64,000 bases of DNA. It comes from Aspidapion aeneum (taxonomy: Eukaryota > Arthropoda > Insecta > Coleoptera > Brentidae). The DNA lies in NCBI GenBank assembly GCA_963576565.1, contig OY755044.1, positions 53,849,783 to 53,913,782 on the forward strand, read 5' to 3'. The position numbers and the translations under genes were made by a program. The notes below the pieces were generated by a model, which saw nothing but the letters and a program-made list of their open reading frames with translations, did not search any database and was not told where the DNA came from. Shown here piece after piece: positions 29,604 through 41,219 of the stretch (positions within the stretch are counted from its first letter, which is position 1; every line of letters begins with the position of its first letter).

Positions 29604-32560
29604 ATTGAATATTCGCAAATGCGTACATTTTTAGTAAATTTGAAATTCTCGCGAAACTGCTATTGAAGCAATTTTCATTAAATTTTTAGCAAAAATGGTA
29701 CTTTAATGTGACAAAGGGTTTAGACAAAATAAATGGAGCAAGGGTACTTGGGTTAGATATTATAAACATAGGTACCTTTTACTGGATACCAGTATTAATA
29801 TGCAATTTTCAGATTTTTATATCATCATTTCTTAAGGCCATCAAAAGCTATGTGTACACGGAAAATTAGTATTTTGTATACATAATGTTTGGGAAAAATA
29901 ATGATATAACCACTATCCGTTAAAACTTTATGTAGCTGTGTGTATTTCCAACCCTTGTAACGTGTCATTTTTACGTTTAAGGCAACGTTACATATTTGCT
30001 TATTTAGGTAAATAATCAAGGCTCTTCGACTCGTCTTTCTGTACACAAATTAAGGGTATTTTATAGAGCTAGGTTTGGAGGTTATATAGTGTCCAAAAAG
30101 TTACCTTATAAAGGAGACATTCCATCGAATTACTGTGGACACTGCATATCGTATTAAGATCACAGGTTTCGGGGAAAAATCACATTAAAACTTTTGATTG
30201 TTTTGTTTATCTGTGTTTGATTGTTTTGTAATTTTCTTTGACGTTCACGGAGATAAACAGCTGTTCTGCTGGGGCATGGCGGCGTTGCCGCATCACAAAT
30301 GGTTTCAGTAACAGGAAGGAAACATTTAGATGAACATTTCATTCGCTTATGTTTATTTTCGAGGATATTGGGACAATCCGAACCTCATATCCTTCACGAA
30401 TTAGCTAGTTTTGATAGCACGAAAACATATTTGGGTCCACGGGTCGACCAGGAACAGGAACAACCGAGGCTCCGCCCACTTTGATATCTTTATTCATTTG
30501 ATAGGGAAAGGATAAAATAAATACGAGTTATGCACTTTTGTAAATGGGAGATAAACGAGGAATAAAAACCAGGACTAAAAGAATAAACAAAATCGTATTT
30601 TTATATTATATAAATTTATATATAATCATAGTTATATAAAGTTAATAACTAGCTCAGTTAGTCGGATTGAAGGGCTTTGTAGGGCTAGCTAGTGGTGAGC
30701 AAACTCAACATCTGAACACTCTTGTGCCGAGTTTAAGCAGTAGTTCAATGTGTATTTTTAGGTTCAAGTTCAGAAACAACTTTATTAATGTAGAAATGTT
30801 TTACAAGAATGGCGTCAAACCATATGAATCTTGGAGAAAACATATATAAAGAGCAAAGGAAACTTTTGACTAAAACTGTAACTAAAATACAACTAAATTC
30901 TACACTTAGTATAGCTTTACCCATATGGGAATTGGTTGAATGTTCGAATATTCCTGGGTTTGCTGCATGCTCTGATCTCCAGTAATTGATTTTACAGTTG
31001 ATGGTTTCAATGCTGAGCTTCTTATAGTCCTGCTGGTTATTTTCCTCCTACTTGCTATGTTGGCGGGGGTCCGGTAGGCAAATGTTCGGTCTATGTATGG
31101 AGGGTGTCTCGACGTCCTTGTTATAAAAATTTCAACCGTGGAAATAGATCCGACAACACCTCAATGAGCGTTTTACGTATTTTCAATATCCCCTTGGTCG
31201 ATGCTGCCCCCTATATACCGGTACGAAAGTATTAATGTATTTCCTCATTGGTTAGTTTGAAAACCGCGGGTTTTTTTCCTCCAGTCTCGCAAACCGGATT
31301 TAGTGGTTTTTCGGTGAGAGCGTTTTTTTTATAAATAGGTTTGCATCCTTATTTAAATTTAACCGGGAAAATTAGGTTGGTACTGTCCCCACCAGATCTA
31401 CGAACGGTTTCCGGCGGCTTCATTTTTTTTGTGTTCTCGACGGAGTGCCTTGTCTCTTTTCCTAACGAATTTTGGCCGTCTGTTGGTGTCTTCATTGTTT
31501 TTGTGGTTTTTGGCACTTAATGGCACTGCAGTAGATGCAGATTATACCAAAGACGGTATAATTGTGAGCCGTCGTGTTTAGGCGAATCTTAAAGTGACGC
31601 TCACACCCTTTGAGAGGGATTAAAAGGCGGCCTACGCCATTTCTACGGGAAATAAGAGCGGTAAGTTGCCTCCCAAATTGTAATTATTTTTCGTGTAAAA
31701 TGTACTTTTTCGACAAAAGACGTGGGGAATTTTTGGAGTTTTTTTTAATTTTTTTAAAACCACGTTTTGGATAAAAACTATATATTGTTTTTCTCCTTTA
31801 TCTACAGCCCTGTCCATTCCATCGACGGGACAGTTGTGCTGGACGCTGGTGTGAAGCCGGGTGTAGCACTGTAACCCTGGGAAAGGTACGTTAGGATTAT
31901 TTTAGTTCATCTGTTTAAATCTACTTTATTTTATTGAGTCGACATGGGGTTCTCGATTTGACTTACTCGGTGTAGGGGAACTTCGTGCAAAATAGACGAA
32001 TTCCAGGAAACTGAAACATTTCATTTTCCACAGGGTTTTACGCTCGGGGCAAGGAACCAACATTTAAGAAATTAAGGCCCATGTGCTGCCCTAGCGTGAT
32101 GTGCTAAGCAAGCACGAGGGAAGGCGCGAGCAGAGCAGGGGAACTGGTGCAGTAGTGAGGAGATGTCTGGACAACACCAGGTTTACAAAATAAAACACAC
32201 ATCTAACCACAATATAATCAAGGACCAAGGTAGGAGCAAGCTTCAGATATAATCTTTCACATAAATCTTCAATATAATTTAGACATAATCTTTTCATATA
32301 AATTTTTAATATAATTTAGACGTAATCTTTTCATATATAATTTTTCACAGTATAATTTCAACATTGCTTGTAAACGCAAGGTAACGGTATGACATCATAA
32401 CCACAATTTTGCGGCGTATTTACTAAATTGACTTGTTTTCCTTCATTTCATTTATTTAAGACAATTTCTCCTGTGAAATTTGGAGTGCCTTGCTATTTTG
32501 GCCCTAAATTATTTGGTATTTTTCTCAGATCTAATTATACAAGATGAACTAAATCTTTGT
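29604..32560. other. Mixed interval; possible non-coding spliced segments
   Basis: No protein-coding gene is recognised. Between 31.0 and 32.1 kb the base composition is less AT-rich. Well-formed splice-like signals follow each other on the plus strand: GCGGTAAGTT near 31661, a pyrimidine tract with CTACAG at 31803-31808, AAGGTACGTT near 31885 and TTTTCCACAG at 32026-32035. They would bracket a ~78-nt internal segment without a long reading frame. This could be a non-coding transcript, an untranslated region or an unclassified element. Confidence 0.3.
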
Positions 32561-32564
32561 GTTT

Positions 32565-33505
32565 TATTTATTTTATTTATTTATTTCATTTATTGACGGA
32601 CAAAATGCACATTTTTTAAAAAAGGTACAAAATAAAAATACAGAAAAAAAAAAATTGTGCTTAGTACATAACATAAATAATCTAAAAAAAAAAACAAAAA
32701 TAATACAGTGAGGTAATAAACCAGAGTTAAGGTACCTGGGAGAGTTGATTCAAAAACTGTTTTTTAGACCCGAAAAAATCAAGAGAGGGGCTCTGATTTG
32801 CCAGTGACATACTTCTAGAAAAGAATGAATTTTTGCCATAGTTAGAACGATGAAAAGGAATATGGAAAAGATGATGATTTCTAGTATTAACTTGAGGAGC
32901 ATTTAGAGTTATTTTACTAGTAAGGCTCGGACAGTCTACTAAAGAGTTTAAGATTTTGAAAAGTAGTTGAAGGTCATGGTGTTCTCTTCTTGTTGACAAA
33001 GGAATGAGATTTAATCTTTGATAAAGAGTTTCATAGGTCAATTCATTGTTGAAAAATTTAAAATTAATGTATTGTAGAAACTTCTTTTGAACTCTTTCAA
33101 TTCTCGAAATATGAGATTGGTAGTGTGGACTCCAAACAGAAGATGCATAATCAAGATGGGACCTCACAAGGCTGCAATAGAGAATTTTAAGTGCATGAAG
33201 AGTACTGAAGTCATGAGTGTTTCTTTTAATGAAGCCAAGCATTCTAAATGCCTTGTTAACTATATATGTGATATGATCAATAAAGGAAAGCTTAGGATCA
33301 AGAATAACGCCGAGATCCGTTATAGAGTCAGATATTGAAAGGACTTTATCTTTAATGAGATAGTTATGTAAAGTTTTGTCTCGTTTCCTTGAAAATATCA
33401 TCAATCTGCACTTGGAGATGTTTAGTTCCATTCCATTGTCATCACACCACTTGTTATTTGTACAACCCAATGAACTAACTTTGCAGAGACAAAAGAGATG
33501 AGGTT
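32565..33505 (-). pseudogene. LINE, 5'-truncated: end of reverse transcriptase ORF
   Basis: Readable codons run from about 33500 to 32727. The C-terminal RT region of a Jockey/CR1-like element is recognisable: WCDDNGMELNISKCRLM, DLGVILDPKLSF, AFRMLGFIKRNT, LVRSHLDYASSVWSP and RIERVQKKFLQYI. The catalytic FADD box lies upstream of the truncation and is missing. The 3' end carries an A-rich, AAAT-repeat tail on the minus strand (plus strand TTTATTTATTTTATT at 32565-32600). Near-matching ATGAACTAAATCTTTG and ATGAACTAACTTTG at 32543 and 33470 could be a degraded target duplication. Confidence 0.85.
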
Positions 33506-34255
33506 ATATTTTTTAGCGGTTTCTTTACATTGCTTTACCTCATGGGGTATCTCGGACTGGGTTGCTGTCTGTCTCATTCTACCCAACGTAGAATGATGAC
33601 AGCGGATATTTGGTCCGGATCTCCCTTATGATGGAATGATTTTGGAAGTATATTTTTTTTTACAATCATTTATATAACTGAGTCTCACACTACTGACTCA
33701 GATGTAGGTACACTATGACCTGTTAAAGGAGTCCATCTACCTGTAACGTGCCTCTAGTTTTGTCATCTTAATTCAATCTTTTACAATTTTATTTTGTTTA
33801 TTAGTCAATTTTTTTGGTTATTCTTAATTACACAAATACTCTGGAAGCCTCAGAAGTAAGTAGAATTTCATTGTTTGGCTACAACGGTTGAGTTGAACTG
33901 TATTTTAAATAAGATCTTCTTTGTAAAACATTGATATTAAAACACTGTGGCGCTTAAAATTTTCTTATTTCTGAACCCTCCCTTCTCCACTGTATAAAAG
34001 TTACCGGGCATATCAATGTTTTACCTAGCTGGAAAATACAGTTCTGCTTCCAGATATTTGTTTAGTTACTCAGTAATTTGATTTTAGTGTCACAAATTGG
34101 CACAGCATTATTGTTCTACTTACAGTGTCACAAAATGGCGGCAACGTCTTTTAGGTTGCCACAAATGTCACCCAACGCATTTTAATTGGCCACACCCTCT
34201 AAAAACTACCTTTATATAGCCCTCAATAGCAGTTTGACTGAAATTTCTAATATAA
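33506..34255. other. Intergenic, no gene seen
   Basis: No recognisable coding or repeat structure. An AAAATGGCGGCAACG motif lies at 34132. The gypsy element inserts at 34256. Confidence 0.4.
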
Positions 34256-34671
34256 TGTTACAAATTTAAGTATTTAAATTTTATAGTTAGAATTTATTTA
34301 GGTTTAGTGTAGTATTAGGTTGACGTATTTTATGGTTGTATTCTTAATCTAGGTTTTAGTTGCGTTATCTGTGACAAACTGGTATGCGAAAGTCTAGAAA
34401 AGGGCTGGAATGATTGCGAATCGAACAAGGATGGAAGGGTTCTAGAATAGTAGGCAGCCCTCATATATAAGGCCGGACGTCGTGCATCAGTCAGTCAGTC
34501 ACAGATAACATACTGAGTGGTCGTGAGATTAACACGAAGTTAATAGACCGATTATAGTGGTGAATTATTAGCAAGTTTAAGTGCGTGTTTTTGTACATAA
34601 TTTGTGAAAATAAATTGACGTATCGTTTTCAACAATTGCGAGTTTTAATTTGTCGTTGTGAACCCGTAACA
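34256..34671 (+). repeat. gypsy 5' LTR (416 bp)
   Basis: It starts TGTTACAAATTT and ends CCCGTAACA. Identical by eye to 40242-40657. Contains the promoter at about 34464 and AATAAA at 34609-34614 as the likely polyadenylation signal. Confidence 0.95.
34464..34500 (+). promoter_or_regulatory. LTR promoter: TATA box and TCAGT initiators
   Basis: TATATAA at 34464-34470 is followed about 23-31 bp later by a run of TCAGTCAGTCAGTC (34487-34500). These are arthropod-type initiators, which puts the start of the R region around 34490. Confidence 0.65.
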
Positions 34672-34673
34672 AT

Positions 34674-34690
34674 TGGTGTCAGAAGTGAGA
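34674..34690 (+). promoter_or_regulatory. gypsy primer-binding site, tRNA-Leu type
   Basis: TGGTGTCAGAAGTGAGA starts two bases after the LTR and is complementary to a tRNA-Leu 3' end, with one mismatch (A for G) at the 15th position. Confidence 0.8.
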
Positions 34691-34899
34691 TTAAAAGAAA
34701 TAAATAGTGCAAAGACTATCCTTACACAGTACCACCGGCTAGGACAATTAAAAAGAAGAGCAGTAAGTGATTTTGCCAGAATATTCGGAACTGAATAGTG
34801 CAAAGACTACCCTTACATATTACCACCGGATAGGACAATTGGACAGAAAAACAGTAAGTGATTTTTCCAGAATATTCGAAGAAGTTCGATATTGTTTTA

Positions 34900-35410
34900 T
34901 TCAAAAACTAAAAGAGATATTTAAGAACCGACTTCGACATTAACTTTACAGTCCAAAAATTGATAATTAGAGAGATTTTCTAGAATATTCTATAACATTC
35001 TACGACGTTCTATTCAAAAACTAGAAGAGATATACAAATACCGACTTCGACATTAGCTTAGTAATTTCAAAAGTAAGAACTAAAAAGAATTTCTAGAAGA
35101 TTCCATAACATTCTACGACGTTCTATTCAAAAACTAGAAGAGATACACAAATACCGACTTCGACAGTAGCTTAGTTATTTTAAAAGTAAGAATTAGAAAT
35201 TATTGCTAGAATATTCCATAACATTCTACGACGGTCTATTCGAGAACCAAAAGAGATAATCAAAAAGTGACTTCTACATTTGCCTAGTAGCAGAAAGAGT
35301 ATCATTTACCAGTATATTCCAGAACATTCCATTAGGTTCTATTTAAGAATTGGAAGAGATATTGAAAAACCGACTTCGACATTCGGTTTATAGCCCTAAA
35401 ATAGACGTTT
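34900..35410 (+). repeat. gypsy leader with five ~110-bp modules
   Basis: CCGACTTCGACAT-type boxes occur near 34926, 35041, 35155, 35268 and 35374, each preceded by an AGAGATA(T/A) box and followed by TTCTAGAATATTC-type sequence. The spacing is 106-114 bp. The deleted copy at 9888-10553 has the same five modules. Confidence 0.75.
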
Positions 35411-35432
35411 TAAGTGATTTATCAGGAAGTTG

Positions 35433-37754
35433 ATGCTTACTAGACAAAGATCGGCCAAGATGGAAGATTTAACTAAAATGATGCAGGCTCTAGCAGCTCA
35501 AATAGCTCAAAACCAGGGCGATATGAAACACACCATGGATGACATGAAGCAGACCATGGAACAAAACCAGAACGATATGAGACAGACCATTGCACAAAAC
35601 CAAAACGATATGAGACGGACATTTGAAGAAAGATTAGATGGTATGCAAGAAAACTTCGACCAAATAAAGAGCAACTCCGAACAGCTGAGAGGAGAATTTA
35701 AGGTAGCAACAGAAGGTCTTAAGGAAGAAATAACTCAAAGAATGCAGAATGTAGAAGAAAAGGTGCAAAACAAATTGCAGAATGTTGAAGAAAAAGTGGA
35801 GACCAAACTACAGAATGTTAGGGAAGAAGTTTTTCAAACCATGGAAGAAAAATTCCAGGACATGTCAAAGCAGTTTATACAGCTTCAGAAAGAACACAAC
35901 AAAATAAAAACTCAGGGATATGTTGTGAATTCCAACCAAAACATTAAGCCTCCAAATTTTGATGGTACGTCTTCCTGGTCTACCTACAAACAACAATTTG
36001 AAGCTGCCGCCGCTGCAAATAGTTGGAACGATGACGAAAAAGCTAGAGCTTTGTTAGTAGCTCTACGAGAACCTGCTCTTGGACTTTTACGGTCTATTCC
36101 AGCGGAACAAAAACAGAGTTACAATGCTTTAGTGGCAGCTTTAGAAAGAAGATATGGAGATGAACATTTACGAAATTTGCATTGGTCAGAATTAAATATT
36201 CGCCAACAAAGAGCAGGGGAGTCATTACAAGAGTATGAAGCGGATATCAGGAGGCTGATGTACTTGGCTTACCCAGATATGCCAGAAAATTACAGAGATC
36301 CCTTTACGGTAGATCGCTTTATTAAAGGCTTGCGAGACACGGACTTAGCAAAGTTACTTCGTCGAGAACGCTTCCATAACAGCAGTGAAATGTTGATTCG
36401 AGCCCTTGAAATTGAATCATCAAATAATATGTCCAGGCCAAAAGTAAGAGCTGTTTCAATTCAGGAAGGAGAAGAAATGAGCACTGGAGAGGAGGTCAAC
36501 TTAAAAACGCTAAACCAACTGTTTCAGTCACTGATAAAGAAGATTGATTCTTTGAAAGAAAGTAGACGATCCCCTCCAAATGTAAAGTGTTTCAGATGCG
36601 GACGTACAGGGCATATTCAACGCGATTGTCGTGTCCAAATGAGGTCTCGCTCACCATCTAGTGGGACAGAGTACCAAAGAAGAGATCAGGAAAAACTAAA
36701 ACTAGTCAACGCAGAGGGGCGGGTGTTGGCTAATGGGAATTTAGCCCCCAAAATTTACTCTATCAAGAGCCTAAAACATACTGCTGACAGTCTTAACATC
36801 GCCGGACTTATTAATGGAAGAAAAGTTAATATAACAGTAGACACTGGTGCTGCCATATCATTGCTTAAGTTCAAAATTGCAACGAGATATAAAATTCGAC
36901 CAACAGAAAAGAAAATAACACTTAAGACTGTGACTGGAGAATCCGCCGACGTGTTGGGGCAGACAGACATAGACCTACAGCTGGGGAGGTTGAAGATTCG
37001 CCACTCGGTATTAGTTGCAGACATAGAAGACGAATTTATTTTGGGAATGGACCTGATAAGTAAACATGGATTTGCGTTTGATAATAAACTTAATACCCTA
37101 AGACTTGGGAACGAAGAGTTCATTTTGTCAAATAGTCACATCAATAAAGAACCAATAAAGGTAGTGGCAGTATGCACAACAAGACTAGTCGGTAACAGTG
37201 AGACCATAATTTTTGGGAGGCTGGAAAGTAAAACATCAAGCTGCGTCGGACTCATAAGCCAACAAAACACACCCAACACCTACCTCGTTGCAAAATCACT
37301 AGTTAAAACCGATAAAGACATCCCGATTAGAGTCGCCAATATTTTCCCAAATAGTGTCAAAATTAATAAGGGGGAGGTGGTAGCATTATTTGAACCAGTA
37401 CAGAAAGTAACAAGATGTGAAGAGCCAACTTCCGAGGATACAAGCAAGTTACCAATGGAGGTACTTCAGCAATTTGAGTCAACTTGGCAACATCTCACTC
37501 CAGAAGAATTTAGTAAAGCGAGAGAGTTTATAGAAGAACAAAGTAATATCTTCGAAGCTAGGAGTAGTTCGGGACGCACAAACCTTATTCAACATGCTAT
37601 TAACACTGGCGATGCCCAACCGATAAGACAACCCCCAAGAAGACTACCAATGGCCAAGCAAGAAGAAGTTCACAATCTCATTAATAAAATGCTCAGCGAC
37701 GGTGTTATTGAAGTCATCAAGTCCTTGGTCATCTCCTGTGGTGTTGGTCACTAA
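35433..37754 (+). pseudogene. gypsy gag-protease (and start of RT), frame broken at the end
   Basis: The ATG at 35433 opens MLTRQRSAKMEDL. Residues ~15-165 form a coiled coil with QNQNDM and QNVEEKV repeats. Next comes a capsid-like region (WSTYKQQFEAAAAANSW, RFIKGLRD), a CCHC knuckle CFRCGRTGHIQRDC at residues 386-399 and an aspartic protease VDTGAAISLL with D470. Gag and pol share one frame with no programmed shift evident. After GVIE (about 37711) a small deletion moves RT out of frame, and the last ~13 codons to 37754 are out-of-phase sequence. Gag and protease themselves look intact. Confidence 0.93.
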
Positions 37755-38226
37755 AAAGGATGGAAGTACTAGATTTTGTGTCGACTACAGGAAACTTAAC
37801 GATGTGACCAAGAAAGATAGTTACCCACTGCCAAGAATAGACGACACATTAACAACATTGGCAGGATCATATTGGTTTTCTACTCTTGACCTGAAAAGTG
37901 GGTATTGGCAAGTAGGAATCTTTGAAAGAGATAAAGAGAAGACTGCATTCTCTGCTGGAAGTGGACTTTATCAGTTTAATGTGATGCCATTTGGCCTGTG
38001 CAATGCCCCAGCTACATTTGAAAGACTAATGGAAGTCGTTCTACGTCGATTGGATGATGTCATAGTAATGGGGAAATCATTTCAAGATCATCTAGATAAT
38101 TTACGAGAAGTATTCTCAAGAATCAGGAACGCAAATCTTAAATTGAACTCAAAGAAATGTTTTCTGTTCCAAGAAAAAGTTGAGTTCCTGGGTCACGTCG
38201 TTTCCCGAGAAGGCATAAAGCAATAA
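37702..38226 (+). pseudogene. gypsy reverse transcriptase fragment, catalytic box damaged
   Basis: In the +1-shifted frame the RT palm is clear: SPVVLVTKKDGSTRFCVDYR, STLDLKSGYWQV (with the first catalytic Asp), QFNVMPFGLCNAPATFERLM. At 38041-38058 the text reads VVLRRLDDVIV. About nine or ten residues expected before LDD, including the Y of YxDD, are absent without changing frame. Reading stops at 38226 after REGIKQ, where a second small deletion breaks the frame before the RT thumb. This copy cannot encode a complete RT. Confidence 0.92.
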
Positions 38227-38270
38227 AAGAATGGCCTCAACCTCGTGACAAACATGAATTAAGAAGCTTT

Positions 38271-40229
38271 TTGGGTCTGTGTACATACTACAGACGATTT
38301 GTAGAAGGATTCGCCAAAATAGCGTCTCCATTACATAGACTTACAGAAGATAAAGCTTCTTACAAATGGAATACCGAATGTGACCAAGCATTTAGAAGAC
38401 TAAAAGCAGCATTATGTTCTAGTCCGATTCTTGCATATCCCATTCCAAAAGGAAAATTCATATTAGATACTGATGCGAGCAACGATGGCATAGGAGCAGT
38501 ACTCTCCCAAGTACAAGATGGAGAAGAACGGGTTATCGAATTTTTCAGCAAGAAGCTATCCAAACCAGAGAGAAATTATTGTGTTACTAGAAAGGAGCTC
38601 CTAGCCATAGTTAAATCCGTAGATCACTTTCACAAATATCTCTACGGACAAGAGTTTCTGATTAGAACGGATTATGCTGCGTTACAGTGGCTCATGAAAA
38701 TGAAACAACCTGAGGGGCAAGTCGCGAGATGGATAGAAAAGCTACAACAGTACCATTATCAAATTAAGCACCGAGCGGGAAGGGTGCATAATAATGCAGA
38801 TGCATTGTCCAGAAGACCTTGCCCTGAGGATTGTAAACATTGCAGGAAAATTGATCAGAAAGAAGGAATTACCTACGTGCGCCAGATAAAGTTAGAACCA
38901 GATGAAGAATGGATGTCGGCTTCGATTAGAACCACACAACTTAACGACAAAGATGTAGGACCTATCTTGCGATTGAAAGAAGAAAACAAGCCACGACCAT
39001 CATGGCAAGATATCGCAAACCAAGGGGTGATATTCAAATCACTGTGGGCACAATGGGATTCACTGATAGTAGAGGAAAACATCCTTAAACGTGCCTGGGA
39101 AAGTGCCGATGGCCTTACTGTGGTTAATCAAGTAGTGGTTCCTAGGAGCATGGTAGACAATATAATGGCCGAATGCCATGGTGGAAAATCAGGCGCGCAC
39201 CTAGGCATAAATAAAACCATGGACAAAATTCGAAACCGATTTTATTGGGTCAATTACTTTCAAGATGTGAAAAACTGGTGCCGCCGATGTTCGACTTGTG
39301 CAGCCAGCCAAGGTCCCAAAACAAGGTCCAGAGGTCAAATGAAACAATATAACGTAGGTCTACCATTCGAACGCATTGCTATTGATGTGGCCGGACCATT
39401 TCCAGAAACTATAAAAGGCAACAAATACATCCTTGTTGTCATGGATTACTTTAGCAAATGGCCAGAAGTTTTTGCTTTGCCTAACCAAGAGGCCACTACA
39501 GTTGCGGAAGTTCTGGTAAATGATGTTTTCAGCCGATTTGGCATTCCTTTGGAACTACATTCAGATCAAGGAAGACACTTTGAATCAAAGCTCTTCCAGA
39601 ATCTCTGTGACCTTTTAGGAATACATAAAACACGGACTACGGCTTTACATCCGCAGTCAGATGGCATGGTTGAAAGATTTAATAAAACAATAGAAGAACA
39701 TCTGTGCAAAGTTGTTGATGAGCACCAAACAGATTGGGACCAATATATTCCATTGTTTTTGATGACCTATAGAACCGCCATTCACAATACGACAGGAGCT
39801 ACTCCATCTAGTATCCTGTTTGGTAGAGAACTGCGTTTACCATGTGATATCATGTTTGGTTCACCTGAAGAAGAACACTTAGAGATTAATGACTATGTCG
39901 AACGTTTAAGGCAAAAGCTGCACTATATCCATGAAGTGGTTAGAGAGCGAATAGAAATAGCCAGTGACCGCATGAAAGCGAGATATGACCTGAAAGCAAA
40001 CTCTTCAGGGTTCAAAGAGAATGATCAAGTCTGGCTATACAATCCTCAACGCAAGAAAGGAAGATCACCTAAGTTGACACCACCATGGGAAGGGCCTTAT
40101 AAAGTTGTTAAGAGAATTAATGATGTAGTCTACCGAATCCAGAAAAGCCCGAAGTCCAAGATGAAAGTTGTTCATCTAGACAGACTAAAACCTTACCTGG
40201 GAAATGTTGATCGAGGCGATCAAACCTGA
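38271..40229 (+). CDS. gypsy RT thumb, RNase H and integrase (open frame)
   Basis: Homology begins at about 38222, upstream of the first ATG in frame, with KEWPQPRDKHELRSFLGLC. RNase H follows (ILDTDASNDGIGAVLSQ, FFSKKLSKPERNY, VTRKELLAIV, FLIRTDYAALQWL, HNNADALSRRPC). Integrase has the HHCC finger (HLGINKT .. CRRCSTC), D in AIDVAGPFP, D in HSDQGRHF and E in GMVERFNK, then the C-terminal DQVWLYNPQRKKGRSPKL and HLDRLKPYLGN. The frame closes with TGA at 40227-40229, just before the polypurine tract. In a functional element this would be the end of one gag-pol polyprotein. There is no env. Confidence 0.92.
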   Translation: MGLCTYYRRFVEGFAKIASPLHRLTEDKASYKWNTECDQAFRRLKAALCSSPILAYPIPKGKFILDTDASNDGIGAVLSQVQDGEERVIEFFSKKLSKPERNYCVTRKELLAIVKSVDHFHKYLYGQEFLIRTDYAALQWLMKMKQPEGQVARWIEKLQQYHYQIKHRAGRVHNNADALSRRPCPEDCKHCRKIDQKEGITYVRQIKLEPDEEWMSASIRTTQLNDKDVGPILRLKEENKPRPSWQDIANQGVIFKSLWAQWDSLIVEENILKRAWESADGLTVVNQVVVPRSMVDNIMAECHGGKSGAHLGINKTMDKIRNRFYWVNYFQDVKNWCRRCSTCAASQGPKTRSRGQMKQYNVGLPFERIAIDVAGPFPETIKGNKYILVVMDYFSKWPEVFALPNQEATTVAEVLVNDVFSRFGIPLELHSDQGRHFESKLFQNLCDLLGIHKTRTTALHPQSDGMVERFNKTIEEHLCKVVDEHQTDWDQYIPLFLMTYRTAIHNTTGATPSSILFGRELRLPCDIMFGSPEEEHLEINDYVERLRQKLHYIHEVVRERIEIASDRMKARYDLKANSSGFKENDQVWLYNPQRKKGRSPKLTPPWEGPYKVVKRINDVVYRIQKSPKSKMKVVHLDRLKPYLGNVDRGDQT

Positions 40230-40240
40230 AGAGGAGGATA
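40228..40240 (+). promoter_or_regulatory. Polypurine tract
   Basis: GAAGAGGAGGATA lies directly before the 3' LTR, whose TG is at 40242, and overlaps the pol stop codon. It is the expected plus-strand primer site. Confidence 0.75.
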
Positions 40241-40241
40241 G

Positions 40242-40657
40242 TGTTACAAATTTAAGTATTTAAATTTTATAGTTAGAATTTATTTAGGTTTAGTGTAGTA
40301 TTAGGTTGACGTATTTTATGGTTGTATTCTTAATCTAGGTTTTAGTTGCGTTATCTGTGACAAACTGGTATGCGAAAGTCTAGAAAAGGGCTGGAATGAT
40401 TGCGAATCGAACAAGGATGGAAGGGTTCTAGAATAGTAGGCAGCCCTCATATATAAGGCCGGACGTCGTGCATCAGTCAGTCAGTCACAGATAACATACT
40501 GAGTGGTCGTGAGATTAACACGAAGTTAATAGACCGATTATAGTGGTGAATTATTAGCAAGTTTAAGTGCGTGTTTTTGTACATAATTTGTGAAAATAAA
40601 TTGACGTATCGTTTTCAACAATTGCGAGTTTTAATTTGTCGTTGTGAACCCGTAACA
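40242..40657 (+). repeat. gypsy 3' LTR (416 bp)
   Basis: Indistinguishable by eye from 34256-34671. The right flank starts ATAA, matching the left TSD. Confidence 0.95.
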
Positions 40658-40710
40658 ATAATAAAGGTGTGCGCATTTGCGCATATTTGACCGCTGTTTT
40701 AGTGCTGCCG

Positions 40711-40830
40711 CGAGACGAGACGAGAGAAGGCTCTCGTTTCATCTCGTTATGCGAGATAAAGTGGGTCTCTAGTCTAGACGATAGGACTCTTCTATCGCTC
40801 GAGAGAGCCTTTCTCTCGTCTCGTCTCTCG
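40711..40830. repeat. GA-rich hairpin (family G)
   Basis: CGAGACGAGACGAGAGAAGG at 40711 pairs with the inverted CCTTTCTCTCGTCTCGTCTC ending near 40828. An inner CTCTCG/CGAGAG extends the stem. The ~60-bp loop has further short CGAGAT and TAGACGATAG motifs. It is comparable in design to the larger module-armed elements but much shorter. No TSD was seen. Confidence 0.6.
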
Positions 40831-41219
40831 TGTTTTGTGATTTATAAAGTTTTTTTGACACCCTGTGTAAAACTGTTTTATCAAGGTGAATCTTATTATT
40901 TATGCTATTTACTTTATTCTATAATAAAGTCCATTCTGGGATATACTCTGTATATGCATATACATACAATAAATATAAAGAAGTAAATAGAATAGATGTA
41001 CTAAAATACCTCGTTGGTGCCGATCAAATGAAAGCTGTGGAAAAGGTTTGTATCACTTTATTTATTTAAAACTCTACCTGAAATCCCAAGCGTTCGTTGA
41101 TAAAAGATTATTTTGTGTTTTGCCAATAATATAAATACATAAAAATAAAGCAATAAATCATTGTATTTAGGTAAATTCTTGGGTCAATTTGATTACACAT
41201 AAACTGAAAAATTTATAAA

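Larger units (their letters stand above)
34256..40657 (+). mobile_element. Ty3/gypsy LTR retrotransposon, near-complete copy
   Basis: The element is 6402 bp: 416-bp LTRs at 34256-34671 and 40242-40657, TG..CA ends, and a 4-bp ATAA TSD (34252-34255 and 40658-40661). Order is LTR, tRNA-Leu PBS, modular leader, gag-protease-RT-RNase H-integrase, polypurine tract, LTR, with no env. The LTRs show no difference by eye, indicating a very recent insertion. Yet pol carries two frameshifting lesions and an in-frame loss of the YxDD tyrosine, so it likely moved using proteins supplied in trans. Confidence 0.95.

Noticed and set aside
36755..37123. 122-codon frame antisense to gypsy protease
   Set aside because: Shadow of the gag-pol frame on the other strand.
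40230..40241. Possible env gene after integrase
   Set aside because: Only 12 bases separate the pol stop from the 3' LTR, so no env can be present.
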